Of a DNA stretch of 64,000 bases, positions 48,078-60,000 are shown piece after piece. Position numbers and translations under genes: made by a program. Source of the DNA: Sorghum bicolor (taxonomy: Eukaryota > Streptophyta > Magnoliopsida > Poales > Poaceae). The number at the start of each line of letters is the position of its first letter. Position 1 is the stretch's first letter. The notes below the pieces were generated by a model that was given only the letters and a program-made list of their open reading frames with translations, made no database searches and had not been told where the DNA came from. The DNA is taken from the NCBI RefSeq assembly GCF_000003195.3, contig NW_018396397.1, forward strand, positions 998,186 through 1,062,185, written 5' to 3'.

Positions 48078-50451
48078 CAATGGTGCTGAAATCCTTCACA
48101 AAACGGCGATAAAACCCAGCAAGTCCTAAGAAACTCCGCACCTGGGTGATTGTCTTTGGTACAGGCCATCCCTGTATAGCTTCTACCTTGGCTTGATCAA
48201 CCTCAATTCCATAACCTTTGTCGAGGAGTTCTTGCACTTGCCGCTGGATCTCTTTTGTTTCCTCTGGATTTGTCCTGTATGGCGCGCGGTTTGGCAAAGA
48301 TGCACCAGGAATAAGATCAATTTGGTGCTCAATCCCACGTATAGGTGGCAGCCCTGCCGGTATCTCACTTGGAAAAACATCAGCATACTCCTGCAAAATG
48401 TTATGAACAGCAGGGGGCAAAGAATGCAGCATATCTTCAATTGAAATCAAAACACCCTTACATACCAAAGCATAAGCAATAGATGTGGAAGCAATTAGTT
48501 CATTAACTTCAAATTTAGTAGCAAGCATGCAATGTCCATTTAATCTTATCTCATCTTTGTTATTTCCATTGGTATCTGCATTGTTCTTAATTTTAGGCTT
48601 GGTAATTTTAGCAACTTCATCACGTACGATAGCTTCGGGAGACATAGGTAGCAAAACAATTTTCATATCATGGTGCATAAACGAATACTGATTTGATCTA
48701 CCATGATGTATACATTCCTTATCAAATTGCCATGGTCTACCTAGCAGAATATTACAAGCTTCCATAGGTACAACATCACATTCAACAACATCATGGTATG
48801 AACCAATAGTAAAATTAATTCGCACTAGTTTTGTTACCTTGGCCTTACCACTGTTGTTCAGCCACCAAATGTGATATGGATGTGGATGTGGTTTGGTGGT
48901 AAGTGCAAGCTTCTCCACCATGTTGCTGCTAGCCAAGTTGTTGCAGCTACCTCCATCAATAATCAAACGACAAGAACACTCTTTAATAACATACTTTGTT
49001 TGGAACAATGTATGCCGCTGATTCTGCTCTACCTTCTCCGCTTGAGCACTAAGCACACGCTGCACAATAAGACTCTCATAATGCTCTACATTCTCTGCAC
49101 CTATCTGCTCTTCTATTGCTTCATCCCTACCTGTATCATCAGCAGCAAGCAAAGCACGTGTATCGTCATCAAAATCACTAGCAGAGGAATACCCACCATC
49201 AGCGTTAACCACCAAAACACGCTTGTTTGGACAATCTCGCTGTACGTGCCCATAACCCTTGCATCGATGACACTGAACATCTCTTGTTCTTCCCGTGGAA
49301 TTAACCGAGGTGGCACTAGCGATTGGTCTCTGGGCTGATTTAGTTGCTGTATTTGTGGAAGAATCATGTGGTTTGTCGCTGTAGGAAGGTGGTGGAGCTA
49401 TTGATCGGCTTGATGGAAGAGGTACACCACCCGACAATGTAGCAGATGTGCGTTGTTGCCAGGATTTCCCTGCAGAATTGTTAGATTTGGCACTAGAACG
49501 TCGTCCCTGCACTTCCCTTTCAACTTTACAAGCAAGACGAAACAAACGGGTTACGTTAGTATAATCTTTATAAGCAAGAATGTCCTGGATTTCACGATTT
49601 AACCCGCCCAAAAATCTAGCCATAGCAGGTTCTTCTTCCTCCTCTAAATTACATCGCAGCATACCCATTTGTAATTCCTGATAATATTCTTCTACACTTT
49701 TAGCACCTTGTCTCAATTGCTGCAACTTATTAATCATGTCACGTGCATAGTAAGAAGGAACAAATCTAGCCCTCATGACTTGTTTCAACGCATTCCAAGT
49801 TCTAGGTATGTTATTAGGATTTTTCTTGCCATGTTCTATCCACCAAACGGAAGCAAAATCGGTGAACTCACTAGTAGCAGCCCTAACACGTGTATCCTCA
49901 GGGAATTCATGACATGTAAACTTTTGGTCAACAACAATCTCCCAAGTAATGTATGCATCAGGGTCATATTTACCATCAAAAGGAGGTATTTTAAATTTAA
50001 TCTTACTGAAAGCATCATTATTATTGTGTACCTCGCGTCGGTGGTGGCCACCCATACCTCTATGGGTGTGACGTAGGCGACGTCGATGATGAGTGTCTTG
50101 ATCATCTCGTTCCGTATCAGCAGTGTAATCATCATCATAATTGCCATCCACTCGGTCTTCCTCCTTGTTTTCTTCCTTATGCTTCTCTTTGTCCATTGTG
50201 TGGAAGTCATCAAAGCGTTTGAGAAGAGCAGCAAGACTTTTATCCATACTAGTAATAGATGCCTCCATCTTTGTAATCTTGTTGTTTGTGGCAATCTGCG
50301 TGTCCTCCAACTGCCCAAGCTTGTCATTCGTCACCTTCAAGTCGTCATCAAGTCCCTCTGTGTGTAGCTTCACTTGCCTTTCAAAATGTTGTATGATGCC
50401 CTTAGTGCGAGGAGACTGTGGAATTTTGTTGGTATCCTCTGTCTCTGACAT
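48046..50451 (-). CDS. Gag-protease with deleted reverse transcriptase (801 aa)
   Basis: Begins [10 protein letters not shown] on the minus strand. About residues 20-80 form a coiled coil; the gag core lies about 150-290; zinc knuckle [14 protein letters not shown] at 394-407; protease IIDGGS with Asp499. The polyprotein then reaches the start of reverse transcriptase ([12 protein letters not shown]) and at residue 747/748 jumps in frame to [16 protein letters not shown], a segment normally about 200 residues further on, after the YxDD site. The catalytic part is therefore gone. The last residues are read from the LTR, where the frame ends by chance. Despite the deletions there is no stop or frameshift over 801 codons, so a functional gag and protease could still be made. 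It cannot reverse transcribe or integrate itself. Confidence 0.88.
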   Translation of the reverse strand: MSETEDTNKIPQSPRTKGIIQHFERQVKLHTEGLDDDLKVTNDKLGQLEDTQIATNNKITKMEASITSMDKSLAALLKRFDDFHTMDKEKHKEENKEEDRVDGNYDDDYTADTERDDQDTHHRRRLRHTHRGMGGHHRREVHNNNDAFSKIKFKIPPFDGKYDPDAYITWEIVVDQKFTCHEFPEDTRVRAATSEFTDFASVWWIEHGKKNPNNIPRTWNALKQVMRARFVPSYYARDMINKLQQLRQGAKSVEEYYQELQMGMLRCNLEEEEEPAMARFLGGLNREIQDILAYKDYTNVTRLFRLACKVEREVQGRRSSAKSNNSAGKSWQQRTSATLSGGVPLPSSRSIAPPPSYSDKPHDSSTNTATKSAQRPIASATSVNSTGRTRDVQCHRCKGYGHVQRDCPNKRVLVVNADGGYSSASDFDDDTRALLAADDTGRDEAIEEQIGAENVEHYESLIVQRVLSAQAEKVEQNQRHTLFQTKYVIKECSCRLIIDGGSCNNLASSNMVEKLALTTKPHPHPYHIWWLNNSGKAKVTKLVRINFTIGSYHDVVECDVVPMEACNILLGRPWQFDKECIHHGRSNQYSFMHHDMKIVLLPMSPEAIVRDEVAKITKPKIKNNADTNGNNKDEIRLNGHCMLATKFEVNELIASTSIAYALVCKGVLISIEDMLHSLPPAVHNILQEYADVFPSEIPAGLPPIRGIEHQIDLIPGASLPNRAPYRTNPEETKEIQRQVQELLDKGYGIEVDQAKVEAIQGWPVPKTITQVRSFLGLAGFYRRFVKDFSTIASRADCIWEE

Positions 50452-51422
50452 GGTTTAAAAAAACACACAGTGGAAACAAGAAAAATAGGTGAAGAAATAA
50501 AAACCCTACAGCTATTAGGATGTGGCTACTGTAAGACGCTCTCTATCAACCTGTCTAACAAGTTCTTACCAATACTTACCTTGCTCAACAGGAGGGATTG
50601 GCTACCAACAAATCCACAGCAATGGACGAAGTGTATCGGTGCCGCAGCAACAAAACCTATCAAGCTGTAGAATATGTGGAGCTATAGGTGGGCTGAAACA
50701 AGGATCGAACTAGCACCACGTTAGTTATAAAAAGCAAGTTGAATAAACGCTCAGCGGTGGTACTGTGCTGGTCCTAGCCTAGACCGTGCTAGAGACGCGA
50801 GCCTAGACACAAAGGGAAAATACAGCACACCACTAGAAACAAAATGAGCAGCCCTACTGGAAACAAAAGGAACAACAATCCCATTTTTTTGATTTTTTTC
50901 TCTTTTTTTCTTTCTTTCTTTCTTTTTTTTTCTTTATTTTTTTTTCTTTCTCTTTTCTTTTTTGGGGAACCTCAAAACCTGATTATATAAACAAAATAGT
51001 ACAAAATATCACTTCACCACTCTCACCCTCTCACTAAAGTAAGGCTGAACCTCAAAATTCAATATATCTAGCACAAGTATGAAGTGCTATCTTTCCCTTT
51101 GGATCACGTTGATAGAAACGCAGAATAGACCAACAAGTGGCTGCACCTATTATCAAGATCTACTCAAATTCGAACCAACAATAGATTGGATGCAGTTGTG
51201 ACTAGATGGTGACAAGAACTCAAAACTCTAAAGGACTAAACTAAAACCAGCACTGGACACGATCGAAGCAAACACTCATTCAACCAGCCCTAACTAAGTA
51301 GTACTAGCCACGGCACAAAGGATTTTATAGGATTATGGAAAACAAATCTGCTATATTTTTTTGTCTTTTTTTGGACTATAGGAAAAACAAACACGAAGAA
51401 TTGGAAATCTCTCACCGATAAA
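50452..51422 (-). other. Leader of the second CRM-lineage element, with A-rich tract
   Basis: About 970 bases between primer site and gag on the minus strand. No gene. On that strand it has an A-rich tract (50884-50963, T-rich on the + strand), placed as in the leader of the complete CRM element. Confidence 0.6.
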
Positions 51423-51441
51423 CCTTGCTCTGATTACCAAC
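51423..51441 (-). other. Primer binding site of the second CRM-lineage element
   Basis: On the minus strand the LTR end CACATCA is followed by GTTGGTAATCAGAGCAAGG, which resembles the tRNA-Met primer site TGGTATCAGAGC with one extra A. It fixes the element's orientation. Confidence 0.7.
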
Positions 51442-52521
51442 TGATGTGAACCCACTAGGGTTTTCGCCTGATCTTTCGATGAGAGGCGCTGGATAACTCG
51501 ATTAGTGAATGGAGATGACGTTCACGGCCCGACTACAGCCTTCTAAGGCCGCGCCTTAGCAACCGATACACCGCCTCCAATGGCTGTCACGATCTTGTGG
51601 AGCGCAACACCCGGCCACTAGGGCACTCGTCCTGCAAGCAATCGAAGAACCAGCAAGAACAAGTAGAACAAGTACTAAATTACTAGATGTAAATGAAGGT
51701 TTCAAACTCAATCTCTAATGAAGTGGGGTTTCGAAAACAAGAAGACGGGCGGCTGGATCAGCACGCGCGTTTACAAGCAAGTAGCGAAGGCTAAACTTTA
51801 TCTAATCAAAACCCAGTTGTTCATGGCGGCTCTAGATGTAAATAAATAGAGGGGAGGACAACCAAAGGGGTACTAGAGTCGTCCTCCAACCCTAGGACGC
51901 GTCCCTAATGGACTCAACTTGATACATGGGCCATTGGTCCAAAATAGGGTGACGCAGCACCAAAACAGAAAAAGGTGTCGGCACAAAAACAAGGACTGCG
52001 CCCGACTCATAAGCTGCATAGATATGTGGTTGGACCCATTGGAAAGTAGACTTCATGAGCTTTCCATCAAGTATAGGAATGTCCCAGTTGGAGCCCATAT
52101 GACGCCGTGGTGATCCATACAAGTTAGAGTTATTTTCCAGTCCGAATCCAACTCCCAAAACGTGTTGGGTTTGGACTCTTTGTTTCCTTGCTTTAGAAGC
52201 GACGTGGTAACTTGATAGAGGATGTTGTGGAGGCTTGGACCTGATCTCCAATCACCTTTGTTAAGTTATCACTCTTCCCATATGCAATCAGCCCTTGAAG
52301 TTGGTGTTGCCTCAAATTCCGAATGCAGTTGAACCTTCCCTTGCTTATCTTGTCCATTATTCCTGAGCAACACGAAAGTGCACGTGTCTCCATTGTCTAA
52401 ATATGATTGACAAGAGTTTAAAACTCAACTTACTTGAAGGTTGAGTTGACGGGAACGAGCATGAGTAAGAGGACCAACTGGTGTAGGTGCGGATATATCG
52501 ATGGTGTTGATGTCCTCATCA
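51442..52521 (-). repeat. Complete 5' LTR of the second CRM-lineage element (1080 bp)
   Basis: On the minus strand it begins TGATGAGGACATCAACACC and ends GGGTTCACATCA. The start is the same as that of the complete CRM element's LTR for 13 bases. Confidence 0.9.
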
Positions 52522-52526
52522 GATAG
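52522..52526 (+). repeat. Right target-site duplication (GATAG) of the second CRM-lineage element
   Basis: Repeats 47214-47218; satellite continues in phase. Confidence 0.9.
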
Positions 52527-55500
52527 GTGCATAGTTTGTGCCTAATGCACCATAGTCTAAGAAACCATTTTTGACGCACCTGTTTGTACTCCTAGATGAA
52601 GAGGCTCAAGTGGAAGCTCGAATAGGTCTGTTTGGAGATAGTGCTAATCTTGATGCAAGATAGGTGCACGGTATGCATGGAACATACCATAGGCTTGGAA
52701 ATCAATTTGGATGCACCCGATGGAACTCCTTGATGACGTGTGTCATATAAAATCTCGCTTTGGTCTGTTTAGAAACAGTGTTAGTTTCGGTGCAAGAGAT
52801 GTGCATGGTTTGTGCCTAATGCACCATAGTTTAAGAAACCATTTTGGAAGCACCTGTTGGTAGTTTGTTGAAGAGGCTCAAGTGGAAGCTCGGTTTGATC
52901 TGTTTGGAGATAGTGCTAATCTTGGTGCAAGATAGGTGCATGATTTGCAAGGAACAAACCATATGCTTAGAAATCAATTTGGACGCACCCAATGGAACTC
53001 CTAGGTGACGTGTGTCATACGGAATCTTGCTTCGGTCCGTTTGTAGACATTGTATGTTTTAGTGCAAGATAGGTGTAGAGTTTGCGCCTAATGCACCATA
53101 GTCTAAGAAACCATTTTAGACGCAATATTTGGTACTCCTGGGTGAAGAGGCTCAAGTGGAAGCTTGGTTCGGTTAGTTTGGAGATAGTGCTAATCCTTAT
53201 GCATGGTAGGTGCATGGTTTGCATGGAACATACCATATGCGTGGAAATCAATTTGGATGCACTCGATGGAACTCCTTGATGATGTGTGTCATATGAAATC
53301 ACGCTTTGGTCCATTTGGAGACATTGTTAGTTTCGGTGCAAGATAAGTGCACAGTTTGCACCTAATGCACCATAGTCTAAGAAACCATTTTCGACACACT
53401 TGTTGGTACGCCTAGGTGAGGGGCTCAAGTAGTTGCTCGGTTCGGTCTGTTTGAAGATAGTGCTAATCTTGATGCAAGATAGGTGCACGGTTTGCATGGA
53501 ACATACCAAATGCTTGTAAATCAATCTGGAGGCACATGATGGAACTCCTAGATGACGTGTGTCAAATGAAATCTTGCTTCGGTCTGTTTGGAGACATTGT
53601 TAGTTTCGGTGCAAGATAGGTGCACAGTTTGCACCTAATGCACCGTAGTCTAAGAAACCATTTTGGATGCACTTGTTGGTACTTCAGTGAAGAGGCTCAA
53701 GTGGAAGCTTGGTTTGATCTGTTTGGAGATAGTGCTAATGTTGGAGCAAGATAGGTGCATGATTTGCAAGGAACATACCATATGCTTAGAAATCAATTTG
53801 GACGCACCCAATGGAACTCCTAGATGACGTGTGTCATATGGAATCTTGCTTCGGTCCGTTTGTAGACATTGTAAGTTTTAGTGTAAGATAGGTGCACAGT
53901 TTGCGCCTAATGCACCATAGTCTAAGATACCATTTTAGACGCACTATTTGGTACTCCTGGGTGAAGAGGCTCAAGTGGAAGCTTGGTTCTGTCAGTTTGG
54001 AGATAGTGCTAATCCTTATGCAAGGTAGGTGCATGGTTTGCATGGAACATACCATATGCTTGGAAATCTATTTGGATGCACCCGATGGAACTCCTTGATG
54101 ACGTGTGTCATATGGAATCTCACTTCGGTCCATTTAGAGACACTGTTAGTATCGGTGCAAGATAGGTGCACAGTTTGCACCTAATGCACCATAGTCTAAG
54201 AAACCATTTTGGACGCACTTGTTGGTACTCCTAGGTGAAGGGGCTCAAGTGGATGCTCGGTTCGGTCTGTTTGGAGATAGTGCTAATCTTGATGCAAGAT
54301 AGGTGCACGGTTTGCATGGAACATACTAAATACTTGAAAATCAATCTGGACGCACATGATGGAACTCCTAGATGACGTGTGTCATACGAAATCTTGCTTC
54401 GGTCTGTTTGGAGACAGTGTTAGTTTCGGTGCAAGATAGGTGCAAGGTTTGCACATAATGCGCCAAAGTCTAAGAAACCATTTTGGAAGCACCTGTTGGT
54501 ATTCCTAGGTGAAGAGGCTCAAGTAGAGGCTCGGTTTGGTCTGTTTAGAGATAGTCCTAATCTTGATGAAAGATAGGTGCATGATTTGCATGGAACATAC
54601 CATATGTTCAGAAATCAATTTGGACACACCAGATGGAACTCCTAGATGACATGTGTCATATGGAATCTTACTTCCGTCTGTTTAGAGACAGTGTTAGTTT
54701 TGGTGCATGATAGGTGCACGGTTTGCACCTAATGCACCATAGGATAAGAAACCGTTTTGGATGCACCCGATGGTACTCCTTGGTCAAGGGGCTCAAGTGA
54801 AGGCTCCGTTTCGTCTGTTTGGAGATAGTGCTAATCTTGATGCAAGATAGATGCACGGTTTGCATGGAACATATGATTTTCTCAGAAATCAATTAGGACG
54901 CACCTGATATAACACCTTGATGATGTGTGTCATATAGAATCTTGCTTCGGTTCGTTTAGAGACCGTGTTAGTTTTGGTAGAAGATATGTGCACGGTTTAC
55001 GCCTAATGCACCATAGGCTAAGAAACCATTTTAGACGCACCCGATGGTACTCGTAGTTGAGGAGGCTCAAGTGGAGGCTCGATTTGGTCTGTTCGGATAT
55101 AGTGCTAATCTTGATGCAAGATAGTTGCATAGTTTGCATGGAACGTACCATATGTTAAGAAATCAATTTGAACGCACCCAATGGAACTCCTAGATTACGT
55201 GTGTCATATGGAATCTCGATTTGGTCCATTTGGAGACAATGTTAGTTTCGATACAAGATAGGTGCATAGTTTGTACCTAATGCACCATAGTCTACAAAAC
55301 CATTTTTGATGCACCTGTTTGTACTTCTAGATGAAGAGGCTCAAGTGGAAGCTCGGTTCGGTCTGTTTGGAGATAGTGCTAATCTTGATGCAAGATAGGT
55401 GCACGGTTTGCATGGAACATACCATTTGCTTGGAAATCAATTTGGATGCACCCGGTGGAACTCCTTGATGACGTGTGTCTTATGGAATCTCGCTTTGGTC

Positions 55501-57239
55501 TGCTTAGAAATAGTGTTAGTTTCAGTGCAAGATATGAGCAAGGTTTGCGCCAAATGCACCATAGTCTAAGAAACCATTTTGGAAGCACCTGTTGGTCCTT
55601 CGGTGAAGAGGCTCAAGTGGAAGCTTTGTTTGATATGTTTGGAGATAGTGCTAATCTTGTTGCAAGATAGGTGCATGATTAGCAAGGAACATACCATATG
55701 CTTAGAAATCAATTTGGACGCACCCAATGGAACTCCTAAATGAAGTGTGTCATATGGAATCTTGCTTCGGTCCATTTGTAGACATTGTAAGTTTTAGTGC
55801 AAGATAGGTGCACAGTTTGCGCCTAATGCATCGTAGTCTAAGAAATCATTTTGGACGCACTATTTGGTACTCCTGGGTGAAGAGGCTCAAGTGAAAGCTT
55901 GGTTCAGTCAGTTTGGAGATAGTGTTAATCCTTATGCAAGGTAGGTGCATGGTTTGCATGGAACATACCATATGTTTGGAAATCAATTTGGATGCACCCG
56001 ATGGCACTCCTTGATGACGTGTGTCATATGGAATCTCGCTTCGGTCCATTTGGAGACATTGTTAGTTTCGGTGCAAGATAGGTGCACAGTTTGCATATAA
56101 TGCACCATAGTCTAAGAAACCATTTTGGACGCACTTGTTGGTACTCCTAGGTGAAGGGGCTCAAGTGGATGCTCGGTTCGGTCTGTTTGGAGATAGTGCT
56201 AATCTTGATGCAAGGTAGGTGCACGGTTTGCATGGAACATACCAAATACTTGAATATCAATCTGGACGCACATGATGGAACTCCTAGATGACGTGTGTCA
56301 TACGAAATCTTGCTTTGGTCTGTTTGGAGACAGTGTTAGTTTCGGTGCAAGATAGGTGCAAGGTTTGCACATAATGCAGCCTAGGCTAAGAAACCATTTT
56401 GGACGCACCCGATGGTACTCCTAGGTAAAAGGCTCAAGTGAAAGCTCGGTTCGGCCTGTTTAGAGATAGTGCTAATCTTGATACAAGATAGGTGCACGAT
56501 TTGCATGGAACATACCATATGCTCAGAAATCAATTTGGACACACCAGATGGAACTCCTAGATGGGTGTCATATGGAATCTCTCTTCCGTTCGTTTAGAGA
56601 CAGTGTTAGTTTTGGTGAAAGATAGGTGCACGGTTTGCACCTAATGCACCATAGGATAAGAAACCATTTTGGACGCACCCGATGGTACTCCTAGGTCAAG
56701 GGGCTCAAGTGACAGCTGGATTTGGTCTGTTTGGAGATAGTGCTAATCTTGATGCAAGATAGATGCACGGTTTGCATGGAACATATGATATGCTCGGAAA
56801 TCAATTAGGACGCACCTGATATAACTCCTTGATGATGTGTGTCCTATGGAATTTTGCTTCGGTTCGTTTAGAGAACGTGTTAGTTTTGGTAGAAGATATG
56901 TGCACGGTTTACGCCTAATGCACCATAGGCTAAGAAACCATTTTAGACGCACCCGATGGTACTCGTGGTTGAAGAGGCTCAAGTGCAGGCTCGATTTGGT
57001 CTGTTCGGATATAGTGCTAATCTTGATGCAAGATAGTTGCACAGTTTGCATGGAACGTACCATATGTTAAGAAATCAATTTGAACGCACCCAATGGAACT
57101 CCTAGATGACGTGTGTCATATGGAATCTCGCTTTGGTCCATTTGGAGACAATGTTAGTTTCGGTACAAGATAGGTGCATAGTTTGTTCCTATTGCACCAT
57201 AGTCTAAGAAACCATTTTTGATGCACCTGTTTGTAATCC

Positions 57240-60000
57240 TAGATGAAGAGGCTCAAGTGGAAGCTCGGTTTGGTCTGTTTGGAGATAGTGCTAATCTTGA
57301 TGCAAGATAGGTGCACGGTTTGCATGGAACATACCATATGCTTGGAAATCAATTTGGATGCACCCGATGGAACTCCTTCATGACGTGTGTCTTATGGAAT
57401 CTCGCTTTGGTCTGTTTAGAAATAGTGTTAGTTTCAATGCAAGATATGGGCATGGTTTGCGCCTAATGCACCATAGTCTAAGAAACCATTTTGGAAGCAC
57501 CTGTTGGTACTTCGGTGAAGAGGCACAAGTGGAATCTCAGTTTGATCTGTTTGGATATAGTGCTAATTTTGATGCAAGATAGGTGCATGATTTGCAAGGA
57601 ACATACCATACGCTTAGAAATCAATTTGGACGCACCCAATGGAACTCCTAGATGACGTGTGTCATATGGAATCTTGCTTCGGTCCATTTGTAGACATTGT
57701 AAGTTTTAGTGCAAGATAGGTGCACAGTTTGCGCCTAATGCACCGTAGTCTAAGAAACCATTTTGGATGCACTATTTGGTACTCTTAGGTGAAGAGGCTC
57801 AAGTGGAAGCTTGGTTCGGTCAGTTTCGAGATAATGCTAATCCTTATGCAAGGTAGGTGCATGGTTTGCATGGAACATACCATATGCTTGGAAATCAATT
57901 TGGATGCAACCGATGGAACTCCTTGATGACGTGTGTCAGATGGAATCTCACTTTGGTCTGTTTAAAAACAGTGTTAGTTTTGGTGCAAGATATGTGCATG
58001 GTTTGCGCCTATTGCACCATAGTCTAAGAAACCATTTTGGAAGCACCTGTTGGTACTTCGGTGAAGAGGCTCAAGTGGAAGCTCGGTTTGTTCTGTTTGG
58101 AGATAGTGCTAATCTTGATGCAACATAGGTGTATGATTGCAAGGGACATACCATATTCTTAGAAATCAATTTGGACGCACCTAATGGAACTCCTAGATGA
58201 CGTGTGTCATATGGAATCTCACTTCGGTCTAATTGGAGACAATGTCAGTTTCGGTGCAAGATAGGTGCATAGATTGTGCCTAATGCACCATAGTCTAAGA
58301 AACCATTTTGGGCACACCTGTTTGTACTCCTAGATGAAGAGGCTCAAGTGGAAGCTCGGTTCGGTCTGATTGGAGATAGTGCTAATCTTGATGCTAGATA
58401 GGTGCACGGTTTGCATGGAACATACCATATGCTTGGAAATCAATTTGGATGCACCCGATGGAACTCCTTGATGACGTGTGTCTTATGGAATCTCGCTTTG
58501 GTCTGTTTAGAAATAGTGTTAGTTTCAATGCAAGATATGGGCATGGTTTGCGCCTAATGCACCATAGTCTAAGAAACCATTTTGGAAGCACCTGTTGGTA
58601 CTTCGGTGAAGAGGCACAAATGGAATCTCAGTTTGATCTGTTTGGATATAGTGCTAATCTTGATGCAAGATAGGTGCATGATTTGCAAGGAACATACCAT
58701 ATGCTTAGAAATCAATTTGGAAGCACCCAATGGAAATCCTAGATGACGTGTGTCATATGGAATCTTGCTTCGGTCCCTTTGTAGACATTGTAAGTTTTAG
58801 TGCAAGATAGGTGCACAGTTTGCGCCTAATGCACCGTAGTCTAAGAAACCATTTTGGATGCACTATTTGGTACTCTTTGGTGAAGAGGCTCAAGTGGAAG
58901 CTTGGTTCGGTCAGTTTCGAGATAATGCTAATCCTTATGCAAGGTAGGTGCATGGTTTGCATGGAACATACCATATGCTTGGAAATCAATTTGGATGCAA
59001 CCGATGGAACTCCTTGATGACGTGTGTCAGATGGAATCTCACTTTGGTCTGTTTAGAAACAGTGTTAGTTTGGGTGCAAGATATGTGCATGGTTTGCGCC
59101 TATTGCACCATAGTCTAAGAAACCATTTTGGAAGCACCTGTTGGTACTTCGGTGAAGAGGCTCAAGTGGAAGCTTGGTTTGTTTTGTTTGGAGATAGTGC
59201 TAATCTTGATGCAACATTGGTGTATGATTGCAAGGGACATACCATATTCTTAGAAATCAATTTGGACGCACCTAATGGAACTCCTAGATGACGTGTGTCA
59301 TATGAAATCTCACTTCGGTCTAATTGGAGACAATGTTAGTTTCGGTGCAAGATAGGTGCATAGATTGTGCCTAATGCACCATAGTCTAAGAAACCATTTT
59401 TGGCACACCTGTTTGTACTCCTAGATGAAGAGGCTCAAGTGGAAGCTCGGTTCGGTCTGTTTGGAGATAGTGCTAATCTTGATGCAAGATAGGTGCACGG
59501 TTTGCATGGAACATACCATATGCTTGGAAATCAATTTGGATGCACCCGATGGAACTCCTTGATGACGTGTGTCTTATGGAATCTCGCTTTGGTCTGTTTA
59601 GAAATAGTGTTAGTTTCAGTGCAAGATATGGGCACGGTTTGCGCCTAATGCACCATAGTTTAAGAAACCATTTTGAAAGCACTTGTTGGTACTTCGGTGA
59701 AGAGGCACAAGTGGAATCTCGGTTTGATCTGTTTGGAGATAGTGCTAATCTTGATGCAAGATAGGTGCATGATTTGCAAGGAACATACCATATGCTTAGA
59801 AATCAATTTGGACGCATCCAATGGAACTCCTAGATGACGTGTGTCATATGGAATCTTGCTTCGGTCCATTTGTAGACATTGTAAGTTTTAGTGCAAGATA
59901 GGTGCATAGTTTGCGCCTAATGAACCGTAGTCTAAGAAACCATTTTGGATGCACTATTTGGTACTCTTAGGTGAAGAGGCTCAAGTGGAAGCTCGGTTCG
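57240..60000 (+). repeat. 8-monomer higher-order repeat, period 1091 bp, about 2.5 copies
   Basis: Matching variants recur at 1091-bp spacing (8 x 136.4). The ATGCACCCGATGGAACTCC segment followed by GTGTGTCTTATGG begins at 57358, 58449 and 59540. The GATGCAACCGATGG variant is at about 57903 and 58994. TCTAATTGGAGACAATG is at about 58229 and 59320. In the third copy the equivalent of the 57903 segment, at 60086, has the ordinary sequence, so the register changes near 60.0 kb. Confidence 0.75.

Larger units (their letters stand above)
47219..52521 (-). mobile_element. Internally deleted CRM-lineage retrotransposon, reverse orientation (5303 bp)
   Basis: Read on the minus strand: complete 5' LTR (52521-51442), primer site, leader, gag-protease frame with remnants of reverse transcriptase, then a direct join into the middle of the 3' LTR (48077-47219). 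Its 5' LTR begins TGATGAGGACATC like that of the complete CRM element, and the protease and linker regions are similar, so I place it in the CRM lineage but in a different family (gag clearly different). Missing: most of reverse transcriptase, RNase H end, integrase, polypurine tract and about 220 bases of the 3' LTR. It could move only with proteins supplied by others. LTR overlap differs at 6 of 859 sites, about 0.3 million years by the usual rate. Confidence 0.88.
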
